DNA from: Phanerochaete sordida
Lineage: Eukaryota; Basidiomycota; Agaricomycetes; Polyporales; Phanerochaetaceae
Length of the DNA: 64,000 nt
Assembly (NCBI GenBank): GCA_019973155.2
Contig: BPQB01000010.1
Location: forward strand, 186,001 to 250,000
Reading direction: 5' to 3'
The notes under the pieces were generated by a model. That model saw only the letters and a program-made list of their open reading frames with translations. It searched no databases and was not told where the DNA came from. Made by a program: the position numbers and the translations under genes. Below are positions 51,762 through 62,606 of this stretch, one piece after another. Every line of letters begins with the position of its first letter. The first letter of the stretch is position 1.

Positions 51762-52405
51762 TTTATGCTGCTTGTCGCTCTTGGCTGGGCTGATGATGAC
51801 TTGGACGGGGCAGTCGATTTGACTGAGCGTACCTCCAGTCACGGGCGCATTATATGGCGTGCCCTCTTGCCCAGGCCATGTGGGGGATACTGCCTCGTGT
51901 CGTCCCGCGGTCCTTCGTGGCACGCCGGGTACAGACAGGTGCCAGTCATTCCACTCGTCTGACTGAGCGCCACCGCCCAGGGACCGCCTCGTGGAGATGA
52001 ACTTTCATCTTCTGTACGTACCGCCGGCGCACGCTTCTCCGCCACCCACGGACCTCGCGTCTGTTTGCTGAACGGACCCGGTCACCGATGGAGCAAAAGA
52101 TTGGCTATCGATGGCATGAGGGGGCTGGGATGGGTAACACTGGCCCTTTGCTATGGATTATACTTCAGGGTACTTCTTAGAACGACGCATTCCAGCTGCA
52201 TGGTGCTGCTTGGGACATTCACACAGCAATGTATTCCGCAAATTGAAAACGAGATGGACGAGGTGAGTGAGAGAGTAACAAGACGTGTTCATTCATTATT
52301 TTTTTCACGCAGCCTACTGGCTCGGGAGCAGCAACGGATAAGTCGGAACCGAAATGATTGGACGTCGGACCAGCCGCCAATAGATAAAATCTATCACAAA
52401 AACAT
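51762..52405. promoter_or_regulatory. Upstream region of EEP C and 3' region of orphan C
   Basis: Counterpart of 42504-43202 with several indels. Contains the TATA element of EEP C and the imperfect 3' hairpin at 52364-52378. Confidence 0.45.
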
Positions 52406-53359
52406 CTAGTACGCCTCGCAAAGAACGGCGGCATACGTCGCCCAGAACGGCGAGTCGAACCCAAGAGTAGGCTCGTCCGGTGGAGCACGCGGCGATACCC
52501 CGTGAGGGCCGCACTGACTTTCACCGTCAAACTCGCCGTCCAGTGCGAAGCTCACTCCCGGATACGCCCGCGCCGGTGTCGGGTGCATCGTCTCAACGGA
52601 GCATGAGACAAGCACCGGCGACGCCGGGTGCGACCACGGGCTTGGGAGTGAGCTATCGACATCGTCCGACTCGGAAGAAGCGTCATCTTCAAGGAACGAG
52701 AGGTCGGTGCCGAGGCCCGCGTCATGAACCGCCGTCGACTGGGGCTCGGATGAGTTGATGAGCTCCGCCTCGTCGAGGCACGGGAGACTCAGCCCCAGTC
52801 CGACAAGCGGCGCACGCGCATCGTCCTCAGCGACGTCTCGGAATGACGACGCGAATTCGGAGGCGTCCAGGCCCGGAAGGTCCATGCCCAGCCCGAGTCC
52901 CGCGGGGAGCGCGAACGCGAAGTACTCGGCGCCACTGCCGGCGCCGCTCGCAAAGCCGCGCAGACTAGGGTCGGGCGTGCGCATGGGCGCAGCCTCTGCA
53001 CCCGGGGTGTCGACCGGAGGCTTGCGTGGCGAACAGCGTACGGCAAGCAGCGGCGGCGACGGCATCGCGGGACTCGACACCGACTCCTCAGACTCGAGAG
53101 AGTCGTCGAAGAGCCAGCTGTCGATGAAGATGCCGAGGCCCGTGCCCGGGTGTGCGTGCACACTCGTGACGAGGACCTCAGACGGGAGTCCGAGTCCCAG
53201 GCCGACGGTGGCTTTGCCGTGCGAAGTGGGCACGTTGGCATCTGAGGAAGAAAAGAGGCGAGTGTGAGTATGTGCATGAAGAGAAGCTAATCGAAGCGAA
53301 GACTTACTGCCAGAGCCAGCCGGCGAGGTAGGGAAGAAATGCGAGGAGTAGACGGTCAT
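52406..53359 (-). CDS. Orphan Gly-Leu-Gly-rich protein, copy C (shortened)
   Basis: Exon 1 is 53308-53359 and exon 2 is 52406-53241, about 295 residues. Same intron as copies A and B. Compared with A it lacks 25 residues (between ALPA and GLGLGMD), an in-frame loss of 75 bases in a Pro/Ser-rich segment. The Gly-Leu-Gly blocks and the C-terminal FDSPFWATYAAVLCEAY are kept. The basic patch reads RCSPRKPP. Frame is intact, so the gene is probably live. Confidence 0.72.
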   Translation of the reverse strand: MTVYSSHFFPTSPAGSGSKSSLRLASLHAHTHTRLFSSSDANVPTSHGKATVGLGLGLPSEVLVTSVHAHPGTGLGIFIDSWLFDDSLESEESVSSPAMPSPPLLAVRCSPRKPPVDTPGAEAAPMRTPDPSLRGFASGAGSGAEYFAFALPAGLGLGMDLPGLDASEFASSFRDVAEDDARAPLVGLGLSLPCLDEAELINSSEPQSTAVHDAGLGTDLSFLEDDASSESDDVDSSLPSPWSHPASPVLVSCSVETMHPTPARAYPGVSFALDGEFDGESQCGPHGVSPRAPPDEPTLGFDSPFWATYAAVLCEAY

Positions 53360-54100
53360 GATGATAGCAGAGGATGATGGTATCTTTGACCGGCAAAGAT
53401 GGGTGGATGTGATGAAGAAGTGGCATCAGCAGAGCGCATCCTGCCTCAATTTTATGCGTTTTCCGGCGTTGTACTTGTTGTCGAGCAAAACAAGTCGCGG
53501 AACGTCCTCCAAAGGTCGTTTGTTCGACGGTCCCGACGTTTGGAGCGGATCCGCGCGCGGATCGGTAAATCCTGCGGGATCGCCGAGGCCCCATCCGTTC
53601 TCCGCTGGCCAGCGAGTCTCGTCTGAAACCAAATCTGTCGGACGTCGGGGAGGGGGCCGGGGCCGGAGGATGTAGAGATTTGGAAGTGGGCGGGCGTCGG
53701 CGTCGGGAGGAGACCCGTGTGGGCGCCTGTGAGCACGGCCTGTCCGACTTTGGCAGGTGTTATGGATTGCAATCGGGCCTGGCTCGGTACCTCACCGAGG
53801 GCTACGCCGTCTACACCAGCGCAATGCGCGGAACACACATCCTTGGTCTCTTGCTGTTGATCGTCGCCTCCCCCACGGTCGCCGTAGTGGATTGAACCCA
53901 CTGTCACCAGCGTAGGATCCCACTGTATCTTCCGCTGGCCATGTAGCGAAATTTTCATGAAGTGCCGACCACACAATGGGGCCGCAAAACGTATAAATAC
54001 CCTGTCAATTTGACGGGAGACATCACCAATCTACTCAACGCATCTACTCTCGCACCACATCTTTACATTGCTCTTATCTACTTCGCACATTATCCACACC
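53360..54100. promoter_or_regulatory. Conserved bidirectional promoter, copy C
   Basis: Inverted counterpart of copy A. CATAAAAT (minus) at 53449-53456 for the orphan gene, perfect 16-bp palindrome at 53548-53563, and plus-strand TATAAATA at 53992-53999 about 100 nt before the KEP start. Confidence 0.73.
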
Positions 54101-54869
54101 ATGTTTTCCAAGATCGCCGTCGTTGTCGTTACTGCGGCCGTGGCTGTCAGCGCGCTCCCCGCGCCGATGCCGCTCCCCGCACCTCTGCCAGCCAACAACA
54201 ACGGCACACGCAACTACACTATCGGCAACACTACGTACTTCAACCAGAGTAAGTATTCCTTCGCGCGCTTCACCCTCAGCGCACTGTCTGACAGCGTTCG
54301 TCAGCCACCGGCGCTGAGGCTGCCTGTGCTCGCGGTATTAAGCAATGGTGCAACACCCCCACGAAGCGCTCTTTCGAGCCCGTCGTGCTCCGCCGCGCGC
54401 CATTGCCGCTTCCCGAGCCTCTGCCCGCGAACAACAACGGTACCCGTAACGTTACGGTCGGTAACACCACGTACTTCAACCAGAGTGAGTTTTTGTACAT
54501 CCTTCATCAAATATTCAATCTGACAGCTTTCATCAGCCAATGGTGCAGAGGCCGCTTGTGCGCGCGGCATCCAGCAGTGGTGCAACAACCCCGCCAAGCG
54601 GTCCGTCGAGTCAGTCGCACTCCAGGGCGATGTCGGTGTCGATGGCCTGAACTCCGATGGTGTGTACTACCTCTAACCCAGTCAACTGTATCTAACCGAC
54701 GGTTTGCGCAGCTACCAACGGCACTGTCGTCGGCGTTCACGCCGGAGATAACGTTACCAGCGACGATGTCGTCAATGACGCTGCTGTAAACGACAGTGTG
54801 GACACTGGTGTCAACGTTGGTGTTGATGACCTTTTCCACCCTTACGGCGATGATGTCGATGAGCAGTAA
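54101..54869 (+). CDS. Kex2-type repeat precursor, copy C
   Basis: Signal peptide MFSKIAVVVVTAAVAVSA, two 60-residue units with NNGTRN, GNTTYFNQT, EAACARGI-QWC and TKRS/AKRS sites, and introns at the same places (first donor GTAAGT at about 54250). After the second KR site the sequence diverges (SVESVALQGDVGVDGLNSDG). An extra exon adds TNGTVVGVHAGDNVTSDD, and the protein ends GVDDLFHPYGDDVDEQ, stop TAA 54867-54869. The C-terminal linker is the most variable part of the family, while the repeat units and LFHP tail are constrained. Confidence 0.8.
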
Positions 54870-55249
54870 ACCTCACTATTGACACTGCTCCTCTGTACAC
54901 TACATCCATATGTTAATCTGCCTCTGATATAACTATTCTGTGACAACTGTCTGCTCCGTGTCCCACGATCGTGCTATGTTTCTCTTGTTTGTTGATCAGG
55001 AAACATTTGACTCGGCACAGTTCTGCCTTGCCTCGTCTTTATATCTCTGGTCACGCTCCTTAATTCGTTCACATTGTGAACTATGTTATCGCCTTCTGAC
55101 GACCTTGTTGACCGTCCAGTCGCGTCAATCTGTCCTGCTCTGATCGACTCGATCAGCCGTGTCAAGCATGCATCATTTGACAACGAGTTCTGGCAATGAC
55201 GGTGATACATGTATGAACTCTCAAGAAGGGGCATAGCGGTCAACAACAT
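54870..55249. other. Convergent intergenic region, right border of the island
   Basis: Unique AT-rich 3' flank between KEP C and the PPN2-like gene. No gene seen. Confidence 0.4.
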
Positions 55250-55373
55250 TTAATCGTCGTCGTCGTCCATGTTGGGACACTTGACATTGACTACTTGCGC
55301 TCGAATGCTTGTTCCAGCGTCCCCGAATTGCAGTCGCCGTGGCTTCTTCTTGGGCTTCGAATCTGATATATCG

Positions 55374-55408
<35 letters not shown>

Positions 55409-57198
55409 ATCCTCCTCCTCGTCGCCCTCGTCCTCCTCCCACTCGTCCTCATCATCCTCGCTATCAGACCACGCATTAGGACCCTCGACGTCCGTCGCAT
55501 TGCTGAGCACAAGCGCTGTAAGCTCCCTGCCATACAAGCACCCCGTGTCAAGCCCCATGCTCCACCGCCGGAGGTCGAGCCCGCGGCTCGCAGCGTGCCC
55601 ATACACGACCGTCGCGGGGTGGCACGGGAGCTCGTAGCCCTTGTCCTTGCCTCCCTTGAAGCCCGCCCGGCGGCGCGCGTCGAAGCCAACACACGCGTCC
55701 ATCTGCCCGTTCCAGAGCTCCGCCCACGGCGTGCCCTTGTCGTCCTTGCGCGTGACCTCGTGCTTCTTCGTGACGCTGCGCATGTTGAGCACGACCCACG
55801 GGTCGCGGTTCTGCGGGACGTCGCTGAGCAGCGCGCTCTCCTGCAGCCGGCGCAGGTCCTCGAGCGCGCTCGCGTCAGGCGCGGGCTGCTGCGCCGAGGC
55901 GAGGCTGTTCGTGAGGTGCGTGTGGAGGCGGGATAGGAGGACGGCGTCGAGCGGGGAGGGGGCCTGCTGCTGAGACCATGCCGGGGCGTGCGCGAGCGGC
56001 TGACGAGGGTCTGTTGGGGGAAGGCGCGGGTCTGAGGGCAGCAGGCCTGCATGGACGACGAAGAAGTGCAGGTGTGGTACGTGATGCACGAGCGGCAGCG
56101 ACATCAGATACTGCGCTTGCTCCTGGGTAATATCCCTACACCCAACTCGTGAGCTAGCTATTTCGTGTCCAAGGTCAATACAGCGTACCTTGCCAACCAG
56201 TAGTGGTCCCCGAACATGTTCCACTGCTGCTTCGCTCTACCCTTGCCCGGAGGAGGTATGCGGCGCCACCACTCTGCTCTCCAGGTGCCCTGCGCGCGCT
56301 TCCGAGCCACATCCGTAAACTCCTCGGGATCCGCGTCGTTTTCCGCTCGTGCGATGGCCCACTCAGCCTCGATGAGCTGCAAGAACTCGCTGCCCGACTT
56401 CACTGGAGGCACGGCGTCGTCTGCGGCAGCGACGGGCGCCGCGAAGAAACGCGTGACTAACGAGGGCAGGGCACGGTGCAATGTACAGAGGGCGGAGAAG
56501 AGTCGTGGCGAGGGTGAGGCCGCGTTTGGGTCGAGGGAAAGGGCCTCAAACCACTCGCGCCACGCGCGCCATTGGACGATCATGTGGTCGTGGTTTCCGC
56601 GCACGGCGAACATCTTCTCCACACCGTTGTACGTGTGGTTCTCGGTGAGGTAGCTGAGCACAGCGAGCGAGGTGGAGTGCGTCGACTTTGCCAGAAGGTC
56701 GCCGGCGAAGAACACTGTGTCGTGATTAGGGTTGAACTCCAACTGTTCTAGAAGCTGACTGCAAGGATGGGCTGAGCATGGAGTTGGCGAGAAAGGTGGG
56801 GTAGGACGTACTGCAGTGAATCGTTCATTCCATGAACATCTCCCATGAGTATTATTCGGTTCTGACTATCCTCTGGTGTAGACCGTCAGAAATGGCGACG
56901 AATACGACTGCGTGAGCACGCACTAAGGTCAACATTATCCGGGGTAAGCGCACGAGTAAATGAGTCTATTCTATCAAAGTCAGGAAAATCTGGATGAGGG
57001 TGTCTCAGTTGAGCGGCAGTCGCGGGCGAAAGCGCAACACGCACCGTATTGCGGATGCTTCTTCTTGAACGGGAGCTCGCCGCGGTTCAAGAGCCCAAGG
57101 GCGAAGAACACGGTGAGGAACGCGGCAAGGGCGACGTAAGACGCGAGGCCCGCGAGGGTCGGTCGTTCCTTGTTGCGGCCCGTTGAATGCCAGGGCAT
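55250..57198 (-). CDS. PPN2: PPN2-like vacuolar metallophosphatase (endopolyphosphatase)
   Basis: Calcineurin-like phosphoesterase with an N-terminal membrane anchor, as in yeast Ppn2, a vacuolar polyphosphate-cutting enzyme. Exon 1 has MPWHSTGRNKERP and a transmembrane segment ASYVALAAFLTVFFALGLL. Two short exons give YDSFTRALTPDNVDL and RIILMGDVHGMNDSLQ (metal motif GDVHG). Then VFFAGDLLAKS (GD), MFAVRGNHDHM (GNHD), FFVVHAGLLP and VVYGHAASRGLDL supply the remaining His/Asn ligands, and LDTGCLYGRELTAL follows. The C-terminus holds a long Asp run coded by a GTC/GTCATC-type microsatellite (about 55365-55440), then a basic KPKKKPRR patch. Stop 55250-55252. A Ser/Thr phosphatase of other specificity is possible. 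Confidence 0.72.
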
Positions 57199-57669
57199 GG
57201 CGCCTGTGCTGCAAAGCGGGCCGTTGGCGAACGTTCAGTGATGTCGAGGGCGAGAAGAGGCCGGGGAGCAATTATAGGCGTGTAGTGTGGGACCGAGGCG
57301 AGGGTAGCAGCGAAAGGAGCGACGACGATCGTTTGCGGGTCGGTGGAGCAGGGACAGGCCGGTCCCCGAAAATGACTGCGCGGGTCGCGGTCGTCTACGA
57401 GTCCAAGGGACGTATCTATAGGACGTGCGTGGGAGAGCTCAGGCGAGGCTGGTCCATTCGTAGATAGGCCGAAGTCCGTCCTGGGCTGGCTGTGAGACGG
57501 GCAGACGACGGGGAGGACGCAAGTCGGAAACGCGGTCACCCTCCGAGCTTGAGATCGGAGTTATCTAATCTAATCCCCTCCGTTATCTTATCGCGGCCAC
57601 TCCCACTGGGCCCCCTTCCCCGCGCACGCAGCTCGCACCTTGCAGCGTGCGCCGAGGAGGCAGCTCGCA
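57199..57669. promoter_or_regulatory. Divergent upstream region PPN2-like / AIG2-like
   Basis: About 0.47 kb between divergent starts. Nothing coding recognised. Confidence 0.35.
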
Positions 57670-58549
57670 ATGTCTGCACAGGGGACACACACGGCCTTTT
57701 TCTATGGCACTCTTCTCCATCCGTCAATCCTCAGGAGGGTCATAGGCCATAGCGGCGCCGATCTCGAGATCTGCCCTGCCCTCTTACTGGTGAGCTATAC
57801 ATACGCGGGGATCGTCATTTCCCCGCCAACGACCGCTCCTCATGCTCTGTTGCTGCGATCTATGTCTCAGGAACATACGCGACACAAAGTTCAGGTGGGC
57901 GTTGTCGCAGCAGCGCTGGTGCGAGATGATCACGACCGCGCGCCGCTCTAGCACGCGGACTATCCAGGCGTAATCCCATACGAGAAGAGCCGCCAGCTCG
58001 TCGGGAAGGAGCTCTTGCCGGAGGATCGCACAGTGCGCGGAACGCTGGTGCGCGGGCTTAGCGACAACGATGTCCGCCTCCTTGACACCTTCGAGGGCGA
58101 CGTAAGTGCGGATCTCCGCATACGTGTTCCCCGCTCACACGACCATGCCGCAGGAATATGTCCGCGCGACGGTGCCCGTGCACCCGCTCGGACCCTTCAG
58201 CGCGCTCGAGAGCGCGGCACGGGACATGGCGATCGTGCCCACGACGCCGCCGCCGCTCTCGCCCGAGTTCGTCGCGGGCCTGCAAGCCACGCACCCCGCG
58301 CTGCAGGCGAATACATACCTCTGGATCCAGCCCATCAGCGAGCTAAAGCCCGACATCTGGGACTACGCGGAGTTTGTGCGGGACAACGCGTGGAAGTGGG
58401 TCGGCGCGAGCCCTGCCGCGCAGGAGAACGAGTATTACCTGGAGGTTGATCGGCGGAGGGAGATGGACGGCCAGATCGTGAGGCATGGAATCGTCAGCGT
58501 GGACGAGGATCAGGACAAGAGAGTCGTTGTCGAGGTCAGCGATGGCTAG
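57670..58549 (+). CDS. AIG2-like gamma-glutamylcyclotransferase family protein
   Basis: GGCT-fold protein, probably acting on gamma-glutamyl amines or peptides; the exact substrate is unknown. MSAQGTHTAFFYGTLLHPSIL contains the YGTL substrate loop. Introns join PALLL to EHTRHKVQ and then to HADYPGVIPYEKSRQLVG. VRGTLVRGLSDNDVRLLDTFEGD follows, with the Glu of FEG in the catalytic position, and after another intron EYVRATVPVHPLG. The extended C-terminus (TYLWIQPISELKPDIWDYAEF, WKWVGASPAAQENEYYLEVD) is typical of the fungal branch. Stop TAG 58547-58549. Confidence 0.85.
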
Positions 58550-58653
58550 AGGGTCCAGAAATCACAGGAGGATCAGTGAAATTTGGATGTATAATAGAAG
58601 AATGCTGTTTTTGTATAGATCTGCAAGGATGGATGTAACAAGTTGCTTCATAC

Positions 58654-60703
58654 TCAGAAGAACACCAAGACAGCCTCACTCCCCTTCACCGCCACCTTCC
58701 CCTGCTGAAGCTGTTCGATCACCTCCTTGCCACTCGCCGTGCCATTTGTGTAGCTCTGCCCAGCCCACGTCGCCGTGTCCGAGTCCGTCGAGTCGAGGCC
58801 TGGCGCGGTCATGCGTTTGACCTTCGCCTGCCCGCCTTTTGTCCACGCACTCAGATCCACTTGCGCGACACCCACATCCTGGCTCGAGCTTACGTTGCGC
58901 ACAGCTAGGTTCAGTAGCGCTAGACGCGCCGGGCCGTCGTGCGGCGCGCGCACGGCGGGGTCCCAGACCGCGTACGCCGCGAGGTCCGGCAGCTCAGGCA
59001 GAGGCGGTAGGAGGGCCAGGCGGGACTGCTGCGAGGAGCCGACGGCCTCTGTGACGAGCAGGTACGCGACGAAGGACGGCGAGGCGCGGGCGGAGCCGTA
59101 GCGGTCAGTGGGGATGGGGTACCAGAGGTCGTACTGGCGCCGAAGTGAGTGATATATGTGGATGATGTTGTCAAGATAGGCGTACCCAAGAGAATCCAGG
59201 GGTGTTTGCTTGAACGCTGCTCTGGAACACCAGAGTAGCGCCCTGGTGGAGGTACATCCGCGAAATGTTCAACGCTGCTCCGTAAAGGATAGCTGTCGAA
59301 AATCAATATCACAAAAAGCCACAGTCGACGCGAACACTCACTGTCCGCGAGCCACAATGCCTGGCCGAACGTGTTCGTCACGTTTTCCTTGCCCGAGCAT
59401 GATACGGAGCTGTACTCTCCGACGACGAACTCGTGGCCTTGGCTCCTCGCAGCCGCAATTTGCGGCTTCCAGAGATCCAGGTATGCCTGAACGGAAGATG
59501 TAAGGCTGAAGCCATTCCTGCACCAGACTTGACTTACGGTAATATTCTGGTGGTTTATCAAATTTGGGAGCGTGGCGATGGCGTTGCGTACGGGATCGCA
59601 AGTCGAGTACTGATACGTGTGCTGTGCATACACCTCGACCGCGCCGGTTCCCTCGACGCCCTCGTTGACGATGTCGACGGTGGTCATCGGAGCTGAAGGA
59701 GGGTCGATCACAAAGCCACCCGCTTGGAATTTATGGGACGGCAGTGAGAGGTTATTGGTCAGAATAGTTGTCCATCCCTTCATAGTGTCACAGATGAGAC
59801 CTGTTGTACTCCGGAATGTACGACTGGACGTACCAGAAACGCCGCGGTGTAGTCGTAAGAGGACCATCCAGGAGGACGAAGTCCACCAGGGTATTGGTCT
59901 GCTTCGTTGCCCACTGCCGTGCACTCAGTTCGGCGAGTTCACAGGCCACAACAGTCAAGACTCACGCTCAATGGCACGAATCCTGTCCCAGCCAATGTAC
60001 TTGATGGCAGCCGCGATTTCGTCTCTGGCAATCAAGATTGTGTTGTTACCCATATTGACGGTTACGACGAACTTGGTTGAGTTCGGAAAGACCAGCAAAG
60101 ACTCGTACAGATCGGGGCCGCTGGAACGAATCAGCAACTTCGATAGCTAGCATTGAAGTGCTAAACCGTACAATATTGTGCGGTAGATGCCACCTGTCTG
60201 AAACGACGAGGAGGCGGTAAGTGGAATACCAAGTGCATGGGTAACGGGGTACCTTACAGGACTTTCGTCCAACGTCAGTGCAGGTGCATCTGGCGAAAAC
60301 ATGCTACTGTCACTGACATGATGTGAAAACGAGTGTTAGCACTGCTATCACATGAAGGTCTTCCTCATTACATTGTAATGCCTCCCGGACGCACGTCCTT
60401 CAAATCTTGCCTTAGCTTCTCACCAGATTTCGTCACCGAAAGGTTACTTACAGGACCCACGCCAGTTCGCTCTACCAAGCGCTGCATTAGCTCCTTCGTG
60501 AGCAAGTTCGGGTTCGTTTTGTTCCCGCCGAACGCAGTCAGGTAGGAGAACTCGATAGAGAAGGACGCGAGAGCAGGATCCAGTACTTGTGATGCATTGC
60601 TGGGCGGCGAGGCGATATGGGGTAGGATGATAGTCTGGGTAGTACTGGTTGCATACACTGTACATGCACAGACTGTCCAGAGGAGCACGGCTTTGAGGAG
60701 CAT
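58654..60703 (-). CDS. Glycoside hydrolase family 79 (beta-glucuronidase-like), secreted
   Basis: Likely removes glucuronic acid groups from extracellular glycans such as arabinogalactan. Signal peptide MLLKAVLLWTVCACTVYA. Domain blocks: DPALASFSIEFSYLTAFGGN, LMQRLVERTGVGP, RPGGIT, VTVNMGNNTILIARDEI, IGWDRIRAIELGNEADQYP, VYAQHTYQYSTCD, then FVVGEYSSVSCSGKENVTNTF and the GH79 C-terminal beta domain (YLLVTEAVGSSQ, LALLNLAVRN). The acid/base is expected in the NEPD motif, here spelled NEAD; the nucleophile is the Glu of VGEYS. About nine introns. Stop 58654-58656. Confidence 0.85.
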
Positions 60704-61149
60704 CGCAGGCGAGAGCAGACTGTAGGGATGACCAGAGTTCGTTCGACGACATCGATCGTGAGCGACGATCCATGGCATTTAACGAAAGCTGGTCACAGCA
60801 AATCTACGAGGTTCTTCCCCATGCGATGCGGCGGCCCGTGTTGGGCAGCTGGTGACAGTGCACACGCGACCGTCGAGTACATGTGAGCTACCGACTGCAT
60901 CGAAGAGACCGTCAAGTGACCTGTGAGGCATCAGTAGGACGGTAGCCTCGCCGATGCGCGTCACAGAAGTCAAACTTTGTCCATAACCTGGCGTAGTTGC
61001 GAGTGGGTGCGAGTGTCGGGCTGAGCAAAGTGCAAACGTCGGTCGACGCAGCCGACGACGGCGAGCGGAGGCAAGCAGCGTAGGCGCCAGCGCCGGAGCA
61101 CGGCGTCCCAAGATTTCTGGCAGGCGTCTCCTCGCGCCTTCACGCTACC
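60704..61149. promoter_or_regulatory. Divergent upstream region GH79 / mL40
   Basis: About 0.45 kb between divergent starts. No supported coding content. Confidence 0.35.
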
Positions 61150-61731
61150 ATGTCCTCCCCGCTGCTGGCACTGCGTGCCGCGAAGCCCGCCCTCCACCTG
61201 CCCACCGCGTCGCAGTCCGTGCGCCACGCCGGCGGCGTCGCCTGGCGCGAGACGTCCGTCTCCGACCCGCGCGTCGAGACCATCCGGCGCACGCTCTACC
61301 CCTCGAACCTGCGCAACCGCGAGAGCCCGACGGGCCTGTGGCGCCCCAGCGTCGGCCGCCGCCTGCAGCGCGCGATCCCGTCCGTCCAGGCACACGAGAC
61401 CATCGAGCGTGCGTGGTTCTTGCACAAGCGGCACCTCCGCAAGTCGCGCGAGGCGGAGCTCAAGAGGAAGTTCGACGCCATGAAGGGCGCGATGGATGCG
61501 CTCCGCGAGCTCGACTCGCGGCTGTACACCGAGGCGAACAAAGAGGAGGACCCGAGGCAGAGGAGCCCGGCAGAGCTGGAGATGGCGAAGAATATCAAAG
61601 GCGCGGAGAAGAGGGCGCTGGAGTCAAGGATACGCGGGTTGTTCCCGAGAGAGCTTCGGATTCCTACGGATACGCCTCCGAAGGATGGTTGGAACCACGA
61701 TTGGACTCCGGTTTTGCGTCCGGTTCAGTGA
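61150..61731 (+). CDS. MRPL28: Mitochondrial large ribosomal subunit protein mL40 (MRPL28)
   Basis: Intronless, 193 codons. The N-terminus MSSPLLALRAAKPALHLP resembles a mitochondrial presequence, followed by RHAGGVAWRE and VETIRRTLYP. The family core is AHETIERAWFLHKRHLRKSR and EAELKRKFDAMKGAMDALRE, then DSRLYTEANKEEDPRQRSP. C-terminal WNHDWTPVLRPVQ. Length and order fit fungal mL40. Divergent from the GH79 gene. Confidence 0.78.
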   Translation: MSSPLLALRAAKPALHLPTASQSVRHAGGVAWRETSVSDPRVETIRRTLYPSNLRNRESPTGLWRPSVGRRLQRAIPSVQAHETIERAWFLHKRHLRKSREAELKRKFDAMKGAMDALRELDSRLYTEANKEEDPRQRSPAELEMAKNIKGAEKRALESRIRGLFPRELRIPTDTPPKDGWNHDWTPVLRPVQ

Positions 61732-62606
61732 GATGGTGCGTGCTGCTTTGAATCATCATGGGCTACGTGTGACGTTCGCCCTTCGCATCCCAGCCTCCCG
61801 TCACCCCTTCGCAGTATATACGGTGCTCCTCGTACATACGATCCGACATTCCCTCGTCCAATAGTCACCCACGCAAGACTAAAAGCGCGCTGATGCTTAG
61901 GCGCAAGATCCACCTCCTCTACCGACCACTGCTCCCGGTCTCGCATACCCTAGAGCGTTGGTACTGCTGTCCAGTCGCGGTGCAGTCCATTTGGCCTAAC
62001 TAAGCTGCCTGTCGACAAGCTACTGTATTCGGCATGCTGAGATCGATGTATGGCACATATTTTCAAGCTGTTAACCTGTCCTTTGGCTTTGACTCATAGT
62101 CTTGGTGAGTTCTTCGCGCATTCCTGCTTACCTTCAGGTCGAGCGCCGCCCGGTCTTCCTACCCATGCATTACCCGCGATATTCTCGTTTTGAAGGACAT
62201 CGGCTATGCAAGCGTCAGTGAGCCCGCCGTGCTCCCTTGTCTCCCCGCAGAGCGTGCACACCAGTCCCCCAGTGCCCTCCGTTGTCCCGATATTTTTCGA
62301 GGAGGCAGGGGCTGATAGACGCGTGCGCCACCATGCCGGCGTCTCACGCAGTTCATGCCTCGCAGAGCGATGCTTACCGCGTAGACAGTCTTCAACCCAG
62401 CCCTCCCCAGGTTATACAATTCGTTACACGGTCAGGTTATCTTTCAAGTGAAGAGACGCAGCAATTCTGATATCTGGAGAAGTGGCATTCAGAACTCCTT
62501 CATACAGCTCACTCCGCGTTCTGTTCTGTGTTTTTGATAAATCCATCCGACAGCCACTCCTTTGTTCTACTAAATTGCAATCTATTCACGACATCACAGT
62601 AAAGCC
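61732..62606. other. 0.9-kb convergent intergenic region
   Basis: 3' flanks of mL40 and the methyltransferase. No gene, RNA or repeat recognised. Confidence 0.4.

Larger units (their letters stand above)
50538..54869 (-). repeat. Segmental duplication, unit C (right inverted arm)
   Basis: Inverted copy of 40022-44410 in the order EEP C (-), orphan C (-), promoter, KEP-like C (+). The two arms are separated by about 6.1 kb holding unit B and the GPI gene. Similarity covers coding and non-coding sequence. Confidence 0.88.
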
